From Aquanectria penicillioides (taxonomy: Eukaryota > Ascomycota > Sordariomycetes > Hypocreales > Nectriaceae), in contig PYIU01000001.1 of the NCBI GenBank assembly GCA_003415625.1, positions 4,030,746 through 4,094,745 of the forward strand: 64,000 nt of DNA, read 5' to 3'. Numbering within the stretch: position 1 is the first letter of the stretch; every line of letters begins with the position of its first letter. Below are positions 22,774 through 33,554 of the stretch, in pieces. A program made the translations under genes and the position numbers. The notes under the pieces were generated by a model. That model worked only from the letters and a program-made list of their open reading frames with translations. It had not been told where the DNA came from and did not search any database.

Positions 22774-23847
22774 ATGGCAAGTCCTCTCACCGGGAAATTC
22801 AATTCAATAAGCCATTTTACACTCTTCTCCCAGTTGCTTCTGTTCCGTTTCGACATGTCAATCCAAGCCGGAGTACGGCAACTCATCAAGTCTACCACCC
22901 GCACAATGTCTACATTAGCTCGTGATAGTCAGACCTTCAAGCTTCCAGATGGTCGCGTTCTAGGCTTTGCTGAGTACGGAGACCCTACCGGGTCGCCTCT
23001 CTTATACTTCCACGGATATCCTTCGTCGCGTCTAGAAGCAGCCCCGACCCATGAATTGGCCCAACGCCATGGGTTCCGCTTGATCGCGATTGATCGACCG
23101 GGGTTCGGCCAATCCACACCACAGCCCCACCGCCGGATCCTCGACTGGGCCGTCGATGTCCGGGACTTTGCGAAGGGCATGGACCTCACCCGTTTCGGTG
23201 TGCTTGGATTGTCAGGGGGCGGCCCTTACGCCTTGGCGTGTGCGCACTCTCTCCCTCGCGAAATGCTCACTGGCGTTGGTCTCTTTGCAACTGGGCCGCA
23301 TTGGGCTGCAGGGGCACACCACATGTCGTTTATCAGACGGGCGACGTCCAAATGGTCCACATACTGGCCATGGGGTCTGAAGGTAGTAGCGGATACCGTT
23401 CTTGTGGCATGGAAATGGCTCGTGTCTACAAGTTTCATCACCAAGAGAATTGACAAGTGGTTGGAGCTTGCAAAACAAAAAAAGGGCTTAATTGAAGACG
23501 AGGGCATGGTTGAGTGGATGAAGGGGAGACCAGTATCAGAGAAGAGAGAAGCGATAATCAACATGGTAGTCCGCGAGCCATTTTCTCAGGGCTCCAAAGC
23601 CGCCGTGCACGAGGCGATGCTCCTGTCTGCACAGGACTGGGGCTTCAAGCTCGACGATGTCAACTACGACCCCATACATATTTGGCACGGCGCCAATGAT
23701 AAAAACGCACCTTTAGTTATGGTGCGTTGGATGGCGAAGCAATTGCCGCACTCTGAATTGCGGGAGTTTGAGGACGAGACTCATTACACTATGTTTAAAC
23801 ATCTGGATCGCGCTCTATCAGAGCTCAACACGGCGTCTAAGGAGTAG
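22774..23847 (+). CDS. alpha/beta hydrolase
   Basis: Single-exon alpha/beta-hydrolase-fold protein, up to 357 residues. The oxyanion region YFHGYPSSRLEA, the strand before the elbow (LIAIDRPGFGQS), the nucleophile elbow GLSGGGP (Ser about 147), the acid in WHGANDKNAP and the His in EDETHYTMF are all present, so the triad looks complete. The residues before Met 45 (MSTLARD at 22906) are basic and Ser/Thr-rich (GVRQLIKSTTRT) and may be a mitochondrial presequence; alternatively translation begins at 22906. The family ranges over esterases, epoxide hydrolases and lactonases. Nothing in the sequence picks a substrate. Confidence 0.85.
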   Translation: MASPLTGKFNSISHFTLFSQLLLFRFDMSIQAGVRQLIKSTTRTMSTLARDSQTFKLPDGRVLGFAEYGDPTGSPLLYFHGYPSSRLEAAPTHELAQRHGFRLIAIDRPGFGQSTPQPHRRILDWAVDVRDFAKGMDLTRFGVLGLSGGGPYALACAHSLPREMLTGVGLFATGPHWAAGAHHMSFIRRATSKWSTYWPWGLKVVADTVLVAWKWLVSTSFITKRIDKWLELAKQKKGLIEDEGMVEWMKGRPVSEKREAIINMVVREPFSQGSKAAVHEAMLLSAQDWGFKLDDVNYDPIHIWHGANDKNAPLVMVRWMAKQLPHSELREFEDETHYTMFKHLDRALSELNTASKE

Positions 23848-25460
23848 TTTTTGGATTGTTTGACGGCATGTTGTTTTATTGATACCCCACTCAAGCTTTG
23901 TAAAATTCTCAAACCACTCTCGTTTTCTATGTGAAGATAAAAACCGACGGCTGGCTCGCGAAAGCCGTACCTAGGGGCCTGATGAATAAATATCCTATAC
24001 TAATTTCGCCCCAATTTTCTCTCCCCAACCATCGCCACTTTGATCGATTTCTTGGTTCTTATGACCGAGCTCAAGCGTTTAGAATGAACTTGATACTGGT
24101 TTGAGAAGAATGCGAAGAAGGCTTGTATTATTGTCTGCCACATCCTTGAGTAGTTAGGCCTGTTGAGAGGCCTCAATCTGTAATACATCAACCAAGCAAC
24201 AGCTTTAGTAATCTCATTCCACGGAACTAGTTACCATGATACATTTGGCCCAATCCGAATGCGTAGGCATAACTGGGACCTACAAGGCCGGATGCATTCA
24301 TGCCTCTATATGCCAGCTCACCCGGAAATGTCATTTGCCGCTCTTGTTACCTCATGACACGCATTGAAGCCCGGCCTTGCCAAATCACTTGAGAGAAGAC
24401 TCACTAGTACTAAGAGTATTCTGCAGAAATGACATTTCTCTTGCATTTTTGAAGAGCAATGGCTATAGTAAAGTGTTCAATGGGGCTCACATTTAACCCA
24501 ATTTGCCGCTAAACATCGCCAAGCCGCTTGTTTTGTCTGAAGTCAGCAACGGCTACAACAGTCACAGGAAGAGGCTAAGGAAACTTGGAACGTGGTTTTA
24601 TTCGATTACATGGTCAAATTAGGTTGCTTTTTCTCACACGTAGCGTTACTCTAATCGCTGGAAAAGCCGCCAAGATTGCCTTGTCTAGCTGATATGGGCT
24701 GAAAGATTTCCCGCTAGCCTCCGAGTATCATTGAGCACCCGAGTCCACAGAGAGGTAATCTAGCCCCAAAACCGCAGCATGTCTTCCATGATAAAACTTA
24801 GGAAGTTTGCAACCAATAATATCATCATGGGTTGGTTCTGGCAAGTGTGCAGCTAATATCGTATTACGGTAAAAACGGGCAAGGGTACAGCTTCAAGTGG
24901 ATTTGAGCTGGCAACTCAAGCCCGACTAAATGGAGAGAGTGTTCTCACTAGCATAGCCGGCAGGCGATAATTAGTGCATCTCCATTCACCCTAGTTGAAT
25001 GGTTTGAAGCTAAAAAATACCCATTTGTACTGTAGCCCGAAAACGCTACCCGTTGCAGTATTCTAAATGCATGGCCATCTTGCGATGGCATCTTCTTTTG
25101 CTCAAGGCAGATTCATGGCCTTGGAAAACACCAAAGGATTGCTCGAATCACGCAGGTATAGCCTCTCTCGCAGCGTCTGCTCCATGCATCAGCTACTACT
25201 TTGCAGCTTGCCTGCCAAATATCATGGCAGTTCCATCCACGATTCCAAGATGCTATTTTGTGGGTCTTGGAGGTTCCTGCTCTCACTTATTTTACGGTGG
25301 CTGCTCCCTTGTTTTCAATTCCCAGTTATTTCCTTCGTATCAATGCCAAACCCTGGCCTTTGGTTAAAGATGGGTGAAACAGCTATCAAGTGAATGAATG
25401 GGGATTCCTGAAACAATTGAGGCCGGTAAGACAACTCACTGTGTGATATTTGTTTGATAT
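23848..25460. other. gene-poor spacer
   Basis: 1.6 kb with no supported gene. Open frames at 25053-25393 are uninformative, though a 5' exon of the next gene could lie here. The stretch at about 23870-24225 resembles 27130-27300 in two short blocks (see repeat entry). Confidence 0.4.
23874..24225. repeat. diverged repeat copy A (pairs with 27131-27300)
   Basis: Two blocks occur in the same order downstream of both the hydrolase and the PI-PLC-like gene: TTATTGATACCCCACTC, then a block around CCAAGCAACAG followed by similar sequence ending ACGGA(A/G)CTA. Spacing differs (about 310 versus 125 bp), so this is an old duplication or two relics of one element. Alignment was by eye only. Confidence 0.4.
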
Positions 25461-26711
25461 ATGCTAATGAGTTGGATATCAAAAAGCAGCTCAAATGGGA
25501 TTTATCTAGAAGCGGAAGTGTCGGGTAATTCTGGGGGAGAGCAGGCGTATTACATGAAAGAGCTAGAGGGGGCCCTCTTCCAGTTCCGATATCACGACAA
25601 TTTAAGACCCGGCGCTGACACCAAGTTTGAATCTCTAAGCACACTCAACAACCCTAAAGGCACGACCCTGAAGCTCGGTTGGATAAACGACAACAATATG
25701 TCATTCATTATTGCCAGCTCTGAGGATAACCCTGAAGACCCATCTGTCGAACCCATGATTGTCTCACCAAATCCACCTGAAGACTGGGTGCACTCTATCT
25801 ATGATAGAGTTTCATGTCTTGCACTACGGGAGCTATCTATGCCAGGATCACATGATTCAGGAATGTTAGAGTTTAAAGGTGGGTCAGGGCTTGGGGATGA
25901 TGATAACTCGGAAACTCAGGAACGCGACATTAGAGAACAGCCGAAGTATAGCGCACGCTGGTTTGACGTGCGTCCGGTTGCTTCGGGCAATGAATGGGTC
26001 ACTAGACATTTTTCGCTTTTCGCTGGAAACTGGCATGGCGGCAATGGAGAGTCTATCACCCCCATTATTAACAGCATCAACGACTTTACTACAGACAACG
26101 ATGGGCTGATCATTCTCAATCTATCGCACGGTTTCAACACGGATGAATTCAGGGGCGATAAAGATAACTACTTGAGCTAGGACGAGTGGACACAGTTAAT
26201 GAAAACACTACTGTCGATAGGCAATCGCATCACAAGGCGAAAAAGCGATGATGACATCTCTGAGGCCACTGTTTTCGATTTGATCCACAAGAAACCCGCC
26301 AGCATGATTGCCGTCGATGATGTTGTGGATAAAGACGGCACCAGAGCTGATGTATCGGACTTTACGGACGAGGGTTTCTTTACCTCGGACCAGCTCCCGC
26401 TCTATGATTCATATTCCAACACCAATAACCAGGAGAAGATGATTATGGACCACTTAGAGAAACTGAAGGATGAACGCAAGGCCAGCGATGATGAAATGTT
26501 CCAGCTGTCATGGACCCTGACGCAGCTTGATTTGAGCGTTGTTCTAAACGCCAACGAAGTCAACTATGCTTTACGGGAAAGGGTTTGGCCTGCAATGTCA
26601 TTCAAGAGCTATCCGAACCTTACTTACGTTGATGCCTACCCTAGGAATCGGGAAATTGCGGCATTGGGTATGGGAATCAATTACCATGTTGCGAAGAAAT
26701 TCAAAGCATAA
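25461..26711 (+). pseudogene. PI-PLC X-domain phospholipase-like gene interrupted by TAG
   Basis: The open frame from 25461 encodes a phosphatidylinositol-specific phospholipase C-like protein. The X-domain start is visible (RELSMPGSHDSGM, with the expected catalytic His), followed by ARWFDVRPV and NWHGGNGES with a second His. A TAG at 26178-26180 stops the frame after 239 codons. The same frame then continues from 26181 for 177 codons (DEWTQLMKTLLSIGNR ... NYHVAKKFKA) with no further stop until the TAA at 26709. The upstream part holds a hydrophilic region with a beta-rich look (GADTKFESLSTLNN). One base change from CAG or another TAG neighbour would restore an ordinary gene. The enzyme family cleaves phosphoinositides or GPI anchors. 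The true 5' end is uncertain, because related fungal proteins often have more N-terminal sequence. Confidence 0.75.
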
Positions 26712-27297
26712 TGGAGCGTTCATATGAGACGTTGTCTTCACAGCCAGAGAGTATAGCACCTTGAGGGACGGACTTACACATCCCTTTTGACAAACCGGAA
26801 CTGTACGAATTTTGTCATCCTTTTAGATAGTGTGTTTCCTTTTCATACTTCTTTTTTGGAATTCTTGAATGGCTCACTAGACGCTCTCTTTTGTTTGTGT
26901 ACTTTTTTTAGGAAGTGGATAGACAGAAGTCTGAAATTTATATCACAGTGTTTATATGTTGCACGATGTAAATCGTAATCCTAGTTCATTCATTCAGTAA
27001 GAAATATAACACGCCAAACTAGCTCATAAGAGAACAACTCTGCCCCTCCTTAGTCACGACAAACCATGGATGGCGAATAGAGATTCCTCGCACAGTTGAA
27101 CATAAGGACCTAGTTCAAAGCACCGTGGATATGTTATTTATTGATACCCCACTCCGGTTTTCCAATACTGTTATTTGATTCCACTCTTGATCTCTGGGCC
27201 AATAGGATCACCAATCCCTGAGTCGGCATACCCATCCCGAGGCCTTCATCTGTGGCACATCACCAAGCAACAGTATCCTTAGTCTCAGTCAACGGAG
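26712..27297. other. intergenic
   Basis: Convergent 3' region, AT-rich in places (26787-26980). It contains the second diverged repeat copy. Confidence 0.4.
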
Positions 27298-27300
27298 CTA
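27131..27300. repeat. diverged repeat copy B (pairs with 23874-24225)
   Basis: Carries TTATTGATACCCCACTC near 27141 and a CCAAGCAACAG block near 27263. It matches copy A in order but with shorter spacing. Confidence 0.4.
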
Positions 27301-27912
27301 ACACTTTTTTCTTATTCTCTCTCCGGCGTCTTCCATGAATAGTCTGGGTTTTGAATCGCCGGGCTCATCCTCATCGAAAAGCGGACAAGTTGTCGTCGGT
27401 TTCGTTGCTCCGTATCGGGACCAATCGTGGTTCTTGACAAGCACGCTCGCAAGCTCTCCGAGCTCTGCGATTTCCGTCTCGTTACTCAGCGAGAGCCTCT
27501 TGGTCAATTTGCAGAGTTGACAAGAGATGTGATGCAGGATAGCGGGCACCTCGTATTCCAGCGTGATCGCGGTTAGGTCCTCTTGCTCGCACCAGGCCAT
27601 CCGATCTCTGTCGCCCATCCTCTCAAACCAAAAGTAGAGTTTGTCTTAGTACTTCGCGGGCAATGCGCTGTTTCCTTTGTAATGAATTCATTAATTTTCG
27701 GTGCGAGCCACGACCTTTTCCAGCCAGAGCTCATGCTCAACCAGGAGTTCTTCGCGGGTGATGAGCTGATTGTATGTATGTAATCGTATCGGTTTGGGTT
27801 TGCGCTTGCGAATCCATGTCGCATTCTCGCTCCGTGACGCACCAGATTCTGAAGTGGAGGCTGTCTGACTGCGCGCTGAGCTGCGACATTGGCAGTGGAA
27901 AACAATAGCCAT
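27298..27912 (-). CDS. hypothetical protein, two exons
   Basis: Unrecognised protein of about 173 residues. The model is exon 1 27912-27715 from MAIVFHCQC and exon 2 27621-27298, with an intron holding a TACTAAG-like branch site and a ...TTTGAG acceptor. Phases agree (198 + 324 nt). The N-terminus has a CQC pair and a Ser-rich segment, then a basic block RKRKPKPIR that could be a nuclear signal, then a charged helical region with LITREELLVEHELWLEK. Exon 2 encodes RMGDRDRMAWCEQEDLTAI and a long helix with KLTKRLSLSNETEIAELGEL. Upstream in-frame Met codons at 27975 and 28071 could extend it. The continuous frame across a good intron supports a real gene. No function is proposed. Confidence 0.55.
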
Positions 27913-28071
27913 CTGTTCATGGTGTGGTTTCGTGCATTGGCAGCCGGCGAAGCGATTGGATTGCCTGCCGGTCATTGCCAGCTGCCATGGATGGTTGAAA
28001 CCTCTGGCTAGAGACCCATGAAGCTCGGGGGATCGTTTCGTGGATTGGAGAGCATGAGCGCGCTGGTACAT

Positions 28072-29071
28072 CGATCCTTTGAAAATGCGCTCAGCCCGGT
28101 CTTTCGCTATTCATTGATTCGTGAATCACCGCGTGCATCGTCGTTTCATTCTCTGCTGGCCTGCGCCAGGGTACGAGACGAATATCGAACATGGCCCCCA
28201 TTCCCCCGTTACCAGCAAAGCAATCCTTCGGGGCCCGGAATGAGCCCGGAGTTGTCGTTTGTCGTTTGCTAGTGTCAAAATCATGCGGGCCACCGCGCTT
28301 CGCACTGAGACGAGACGGTGAGCCATGACAATTCTCAGGCGATAAGATCTGATCGGCGCTCACAATGTCTGCCGATGGCGAGATAAACCATATAAGCCGG
28401 GCGAAAGCGACTGAAGCCGGGTTTAAAACTCAAAGCCTAGCGTTATCTCGTTATCATATCCTTCTGCTGGGCAAGAGAGAGCGCGGGGTCCCTGACTAGA
28501 ACATCGCAGAAGCAGCACAGAAAACTGGCCCCCGCGGCAACATTTACCTTCGACATCGGAGCTACATCTAAACCCGAACACCATGATACGACAGAATGGC
28601 CCGCGTCTCCACCTCTCGACGCCTATCTCTGCGACCATGATGGAGCGCCCCTCGCGCGCTCGCCGCCGCCTGCCCAATTAAGAAGCTCGAGATTCTATCT
28701 TGGCGACTCGAGTGGATCGACGCCGCGGGGCAGCTCGGCAACAGTAACATGGCCGACGATAACCTCTATCCACCTCTGGGCATCGGTGCGTTCGGCTTGC
28801 AGCCTTTCGTTGGCTCAAACCACCTATTGCCCATCCACGAAGCGTGGAACCTTGCCCAGGACCCTCCCCGCATCATACGCCATCATACGCCCCCGACAAC
28901 GGAGCCCTTCACTTCAAAACCTCCTCGACCCCTCGTTGATCGTCAGCTTCAGGTTTCAACCCCATTAATAAATAGCCAACACCTCTTGCCTCTGTGACGA
29001 GAGCATCTCCCTCCAGTTTAACGTTCTTCTCATACCCCACACCCACAGCTTCCCCGCCACGTACAGACACA
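28072..29071. other. divergent promoter region
   Basis: Lies between the hypothetical gene (-) and ACC deaminase (+). GC-rich with several overlapping short frames on both strands, no domain. From about 28840 the plus strand becomes C-rich, as is common before highly expressed fungal genes. Confidence 0.45.
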
Positions 29072-30171
29072 ATGGCTAGCTTCACCCTTCCCGAGCCCTT
29101 TGCCAGCATCCCCAAGGAGGACTTCCTCTTTGGCCCCTCCCCCATCCAGTCTCTTCCCCGTATATCTGCTGCTCTGGGCGGCAAGGTTGGTGTCTACGCC
29201 AAGCGAGAGGATTGCAACTCGGGTCTCGCCTATGGCGGAAACAAGGTCCGCAAGCTTGAGTACGTTGAAATCGAGCTCCCCCCGCCATGATATCGTCAGC
29301 TTGCTAATGTCTCCGAAACAGGTACCTTGCTTCTGAGGCCCTTGCCGAGGGCGCCGACACCCTCGTCTCAATTGGTGGTGTCCAGTCCAACCACACTCGC
29401 GCCGTCACCGCCGTTGCCAAGAAGCTCGGTCTCAAGGCCGCCACCGTCCAGGAGCACTGGGTTGACTGGGAGGATCCCGGCTACGAGAAGGTCGGCAACA
29501 TTCAGCTTTCGCGTCTAATGGGTGGTGACGTCAGACTCGACCCCTCCACCTTCGGCATCGAGCACAAGAACACTCTTGCCAAGCTCAAGGAGGAGATCAC
29601 CTCCGGCGGAGGCAAGCCCTACTACATCCCGGCCGGTGCTTCCGATCACCCTCTTGGTGGTCTTGGCTTCGCCCGATGGGCTTACGAGGTCGCCGCTCAG
29701 GAGAAGGAGCTCGGCGTTTTCTTTGACACCATCATCGTTTGCGCCGTGACCGGCTCGACCTTCGGCGGCATGATTGCCGGCTTCAAGCTCCTTGAGAAGA
29801 ACGGTGGCCCCAAGCGCAAGGTCATTGGAATTGACGCCTCTGGCAAGGTCCAGCAGACTTTTGACCAGGTCCTCCGCATTGCCAAGTTCACTGGTGAGAA
29901 GATTGGCCTAAGTGCAGATGAGATCACCGAGGCCGACGTCATCCTCGACCCCAACTACAACGCCAAGATCTACGGTATCCCCGATGAGACCACCATCGCC
30001 GCCATGAAGTTCGGTGCCGAGACTGAGGCTTTCATCACCGACCCCGTGTACGAGGGTAAGAGTCTGGCTGGTATGATTGATCTAATTAAGACTGGCAAGA
30101 TTGCCAGCGGCAATGTGTTGTATGCCCACCTAGGAGGACAGTTGGCTCTTAACGCTTATTCTTCGCTCTAA
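29072..30171 (+). CDS. acdS: 1-aminocyclopropane-1-carboxylate (ACC) deaminase
   Basis: PLP enzyme that breaks the plant ethylene precursor ACC into 2-oxobutanoate and ammonia. Exons are 29072-29259 and 29322-30171 (345 residues, usual length about 340). The PLP-binding Lys is in [10 protein letters not shown] (Lys 58), preceded by [11 protein letters not shown]. Other matches are [17 protein letters not shown], the [10 protein letters not shown] phosphate loop, and DPVYEGKS, whose Tyr-Glu pair is the one used to tell ACC deaminase from D-cysteine desulfhydrase. The C-terminus reads [15 protein letters not shown]-ending codons dominate, suggesting strong expression. Plant-associated fungi use this enzyme to lower host ethylene. 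The family is otherwise mostly bacterial, and transfer into fungi has been proposed. The intron shows this copy is adapted to the fungal genome. Confidence 0.93.
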
Positions 30172-30233
30172 GCATTGTATTTAATGATATCCATGAAGCA
30201 CCACTGAAAGAAACTTTTTTTTTCCCTTATATC

Positions 30234-30963
30234 TCAATATCCCAAACTCTCTTCTTTGGCCTTGATGAATATTTCCAAAAGATCTTGGACGTCTTGCGCA
30301 CCATCGATCTGATGCGACCCTTGAACGATGTAAGTAGGCACGCCGGAGCTTGCGAAGGTCTCCTTATTCTTTCGAGCCTCCTCATCCACATCTGTGACCT
30401 TTAAATCCGAGTTCAACCATTCTTCAATCTCCTCCGGCTTCAATCCCGCGGCAACAGCAATATCTTTGAGGACCTCTTTGGACGAAATGTCCCTTTGGAG
30501 CTCATGGTAAGCTGAGAAGATGCCGTCCACAAGCGCGTTTTGAATTTCGGGGCCCTTCGTCTGACTCAGACGAACCAAGCAATGCGCATGCCTGGTGCCT
30601 CCAATCTTCCCCCCACTTTGGAATTCAATCCCAACAGCGCGTCCTATTTGGTCCATACGATGATACAGCTTGGTTCGCTGCTCGGGGGACATGTCTTTCA
30701 GCCTAACATCCGCCACTTCCGACTTGTCGACACTGTGGGTCGAGGGGCCATAGTTCAAATAGTACGGCCGGTATTTGAATAGAAAGACGTCAGATTTGCC
30801 CCCGGGATAGGTCTTCTGGTACAGCGATATGGCCATTTCCAATTTGCGTTGGCCAATGTAACACCACTCGACTGTGTCAGCGATATTCAAGGAATGGGAG
30901 GACTTGGATGATCATTACCGCGCAAACGAAATCGAATACAACGTCTATTTCAATAACCGCCAT
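30234..30963 (-). CDS. DsbA/FrnE-like thioredoxin-fold oxidoreductase
   Basis: Thioredoxin-fold protein of 225 residues of the DSBA (PF01323) type. Exons are 30963-30919 and 30866-30234. Splicing joins FDFVCA to WCYIGQRKLE and creates the active-site motif CAWC, as in the D-F-x-C-P-W-C-Y-I-G signature of FrnE and 2-hydroxychromene-2-carboxylate isomerase-like enzymes. The Ala in place of the usual Pro inside CxxC is a small deviation. The C-terminal part has the cis-Pro loop GVPTYIVQGSHQIDGAQ, followed by a terminal helix. The CAT-to-stop distance to ACC deaminase is only about 60 bp and the two are convergent, so their 3' regions nearly meet. The physiological substrate is unknown. Confidence 0.88.
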
Positions 30964-31823
30964 GTTGACCGCCCCTTGGTAAAGGGGAATTCCCAGCTAC
31001 CTCTATTACATGTGGTGGTGTTTTGTTACAAGAGTGACACTTAGTCAGGTGCTGGCTAGGCAGCTGGTTTTGGTTGCGGGGTTACGGATGCTGCTCCAAA
31101 CACGGACTGACTTTTTTTACAGGGCTTGTGTCCCACTCCAGGCTAGCTCATCAAAGGACGTCCAATTAGACCCAAAGCTGTTTCATTTTTGCTTCTGCGA
31201 GCTCAATGTTGCATGAACTATTGCAGCGGCTTGGTTCATTTCTTGGTGAGTTGGAGATAAAGAATGGGGAGCCAATTAAAGAAACCATAGCAATCTTGAA
31301 TTTTTACTGTGGCGGGAGGTCTTTGTAGGCTTGATAAAGAACCCGAAAAATGCTGAGTTTGCAATTCAATACCACCACCAGCCTCTCCTTTCAGTCTATC
31401 AAACTCCTCTTTGACGCTGGAATCCCCAGTTCTTAACAAACTGGGAAACTGCACTGCGACATACGAATTTCTGCTCATGATCTCTAAATCCTAGTGATCC
31501 GATTGTCCTCCATGGAATATTTTGGGTCAAAGGCCTATTTGCACCCTATCTTTCCATTTGATGCAAAGAATCATATCCAGCAAAAGTTATGGCTTTCAAA
31601 AGCTCGATCCTAGGTTTGTTCTCTTCGCTGTTGACAAAGAATCTGCCCATGATCTGCTGGAGTTCCACGGTCCTACTCAACATCATTGTTCAGGAACTCC
31701 ATGGAATGTTTAAATATACTACTTAACAATCCCAAGCCGACATAATATTATCTGAACCTAGCCCTTCTCTCCAGCATTGTCCCCAATTGACTCTAAATTT
31801 GTCTCGGCCTCACTCACAGGTCT
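30964..31823. other. intergenic
   Basis: Promoter side of the DsbA-like gene and upstream region of the next plus-strand gene. Only short unsupported frames. Confidence 0.45.
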
Positions 31824-33207
31824 ATGGATGACAACTTTGATTTTTCATGGCTACCCGGCGGCCTGGATCCACCTGTGTGGAATGCCGATTATGTTGACAA
31901 CTTGGGGACTAATACTGATGATGACAGCATTCCTCCAAGTGGATCTATTGTTCCTCCGTTCACATCGTCTCCTGGATTAACTTGTTCTCTCTATTCAAAC
32001 ACGCCCTCTCCGAACTATACTCCGACAAAAGCCTTGGCTGAGACTTCGTCAGCGGAGGATGCGAATTCTCGGTTTTCAAAGGAGGATATTTCTCTATTTA
32101 GCGTGGTCGGACCATATGTGGCCTCGTTGGACAAGGATCAGCTCTCACCTGGGGTTTTCTTGGGGGATCAACCCTCCCATGGGACTCCTCTGGATATGCC
32201 AGAATGCTCCGATCCTCTGAGACCACCAAAAATTCATCCGCCTCAGATTGGATATGGCTATCCTACTAGTCAAGAAAATGACTCTCGCGAAATCCTCGTC
32301 AGCAACATGAATGATCAAACATTTGCTTACCAGGGCTTCCTAGAGTCTTCCGCTCACGCATCAGCGGTACGAGAGTTATACAACAGCCTCAGCAAACAAC
32401 ACGGCGGCGAATTGGCAACCCCACCTGAACGTGACCCCACTTCCCCTCGGAACGACCAGGACTGGCGGCAACGGATTCGAGAAATGTTCGAAGCCATCTG
32501 CGATTGGTCTGACCCTAGCTCTTGGAGGGCAAGGATGGGGAAGACCCTCGCCAGGGAGTGGGTCGAAGAGGCCCAGGAACGGTACCACGCGAACCATCCC
32601 GAAAAGAACCCTTCGAGAATGTCTGAGAAGGATCTTGTCCCCCCAAGGATAAGATGCCCTCTCAGGAAGAACAGTGGCAGAATGTGATTCATTATCGCAT
32701 GTCTGATATAGAAATTGAACTTCTCTGCGCGCAAATCCTGGTAGGGTTTTTCAACAATCTCTTCTACCAATGATGATTCAAACTGATCATGCAACCAGGG
32801 ACAGGCAATCCTTGCTCAAAGGGGCGAAAACTATGTCCCATTGTGGAGCAACCATGAAGCTCGATGGGAGGAGTTCAAGACATTCGGGGATAGGTAGAAC
32901 CATATCCTGTATGCATTTCGAGCAAGTCAACCGTCCCCTTGGAGCATTTGCTTTGCTAACTAGACAAGTAGACTAACAAGATTCTCATCCATTCTGCCAT
33001 TCGAGCGTCCTGGGTAAATCGCATCACCAACTGCCCCCATTCTGAAACCAAGGTGAGAACGTCAGCATCAAGCTACCGTGTTGCTTTTCTGACCACTATG
33101 TGATGCAGAGAAAGGTACAAAATAAGACAAACAACGATCGAAAGCGTGTTGTTATACAAAAAGGAGCTTCGCAATTGAACAGGGCTGAAGAGGAAGCCCA
33201 TGATTGA
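31824..33207 (+). CDS. uncharacterised fungal protein with frameshift at a C run
   Basis: Starts at MDDNFDFSWLPGG. Exon 1 encodes about 270 residues, first Ser/Pro/Asp-rich and disordered, then a helical part (DWRQRIREMFEAICDW, ARMGKTLAREWVEEAQERYH). At the six-C run near 32638-32643 the frame ends soon after, but the +1-shifted frame continues with KMPSQEEQWQNVIHYRMSD and then IEIELLCAQIL up to a donor at about 32740. Further exons follow: AQRGENYVPLWSNHEARWEE (from about 32798), NKILIHSAIRASWVNRI (from about 32974) and a basic tail RKVQNKTNNDRKRVV ending at a TGA, 33205-33207. A seventh C would join the two parts in frame. The basic tail and acidic start suggest a nuclear protein. I do not recognise a named domain. 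The break may be real or a sequencing error. Confidence 0.6.
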
Positions 33208-33554
33208 GGGGTTGCCATTGATGCTGCTTTGTAGTTTTCAGGGTCAACTTCAGTAGGCGGACAATGACGGGCCAAATTAGGTCATTGATCGCCTAGGGGA
33301 CCACTGCGACACTGCTAATTGGATAAGCATGCCACTGAATGTAGCGGCACAAGCATTGTTTGTATTTGTTTTGTTTTACTATTTCTTTTGTTTGGAAATC
33401 TCAGAACTGGTTCGATCTCTAGTCGAACCAGACAAGTTATTTGAGATTGACGACACTATTTCTTGCATCGTAATTCATGATAATGCTTTTGCCCGCAGTG
33501 CGCATGTTGAATGACCAAACTCTTGCCCTAACGCCGAATCTTTTTCGATGATGC
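33208..33554. other. convergent intergenic region
   Basis: 3' flanks of the unknown gene (+) and PDX1 (-). No supported feature. Confidence 0.45.
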
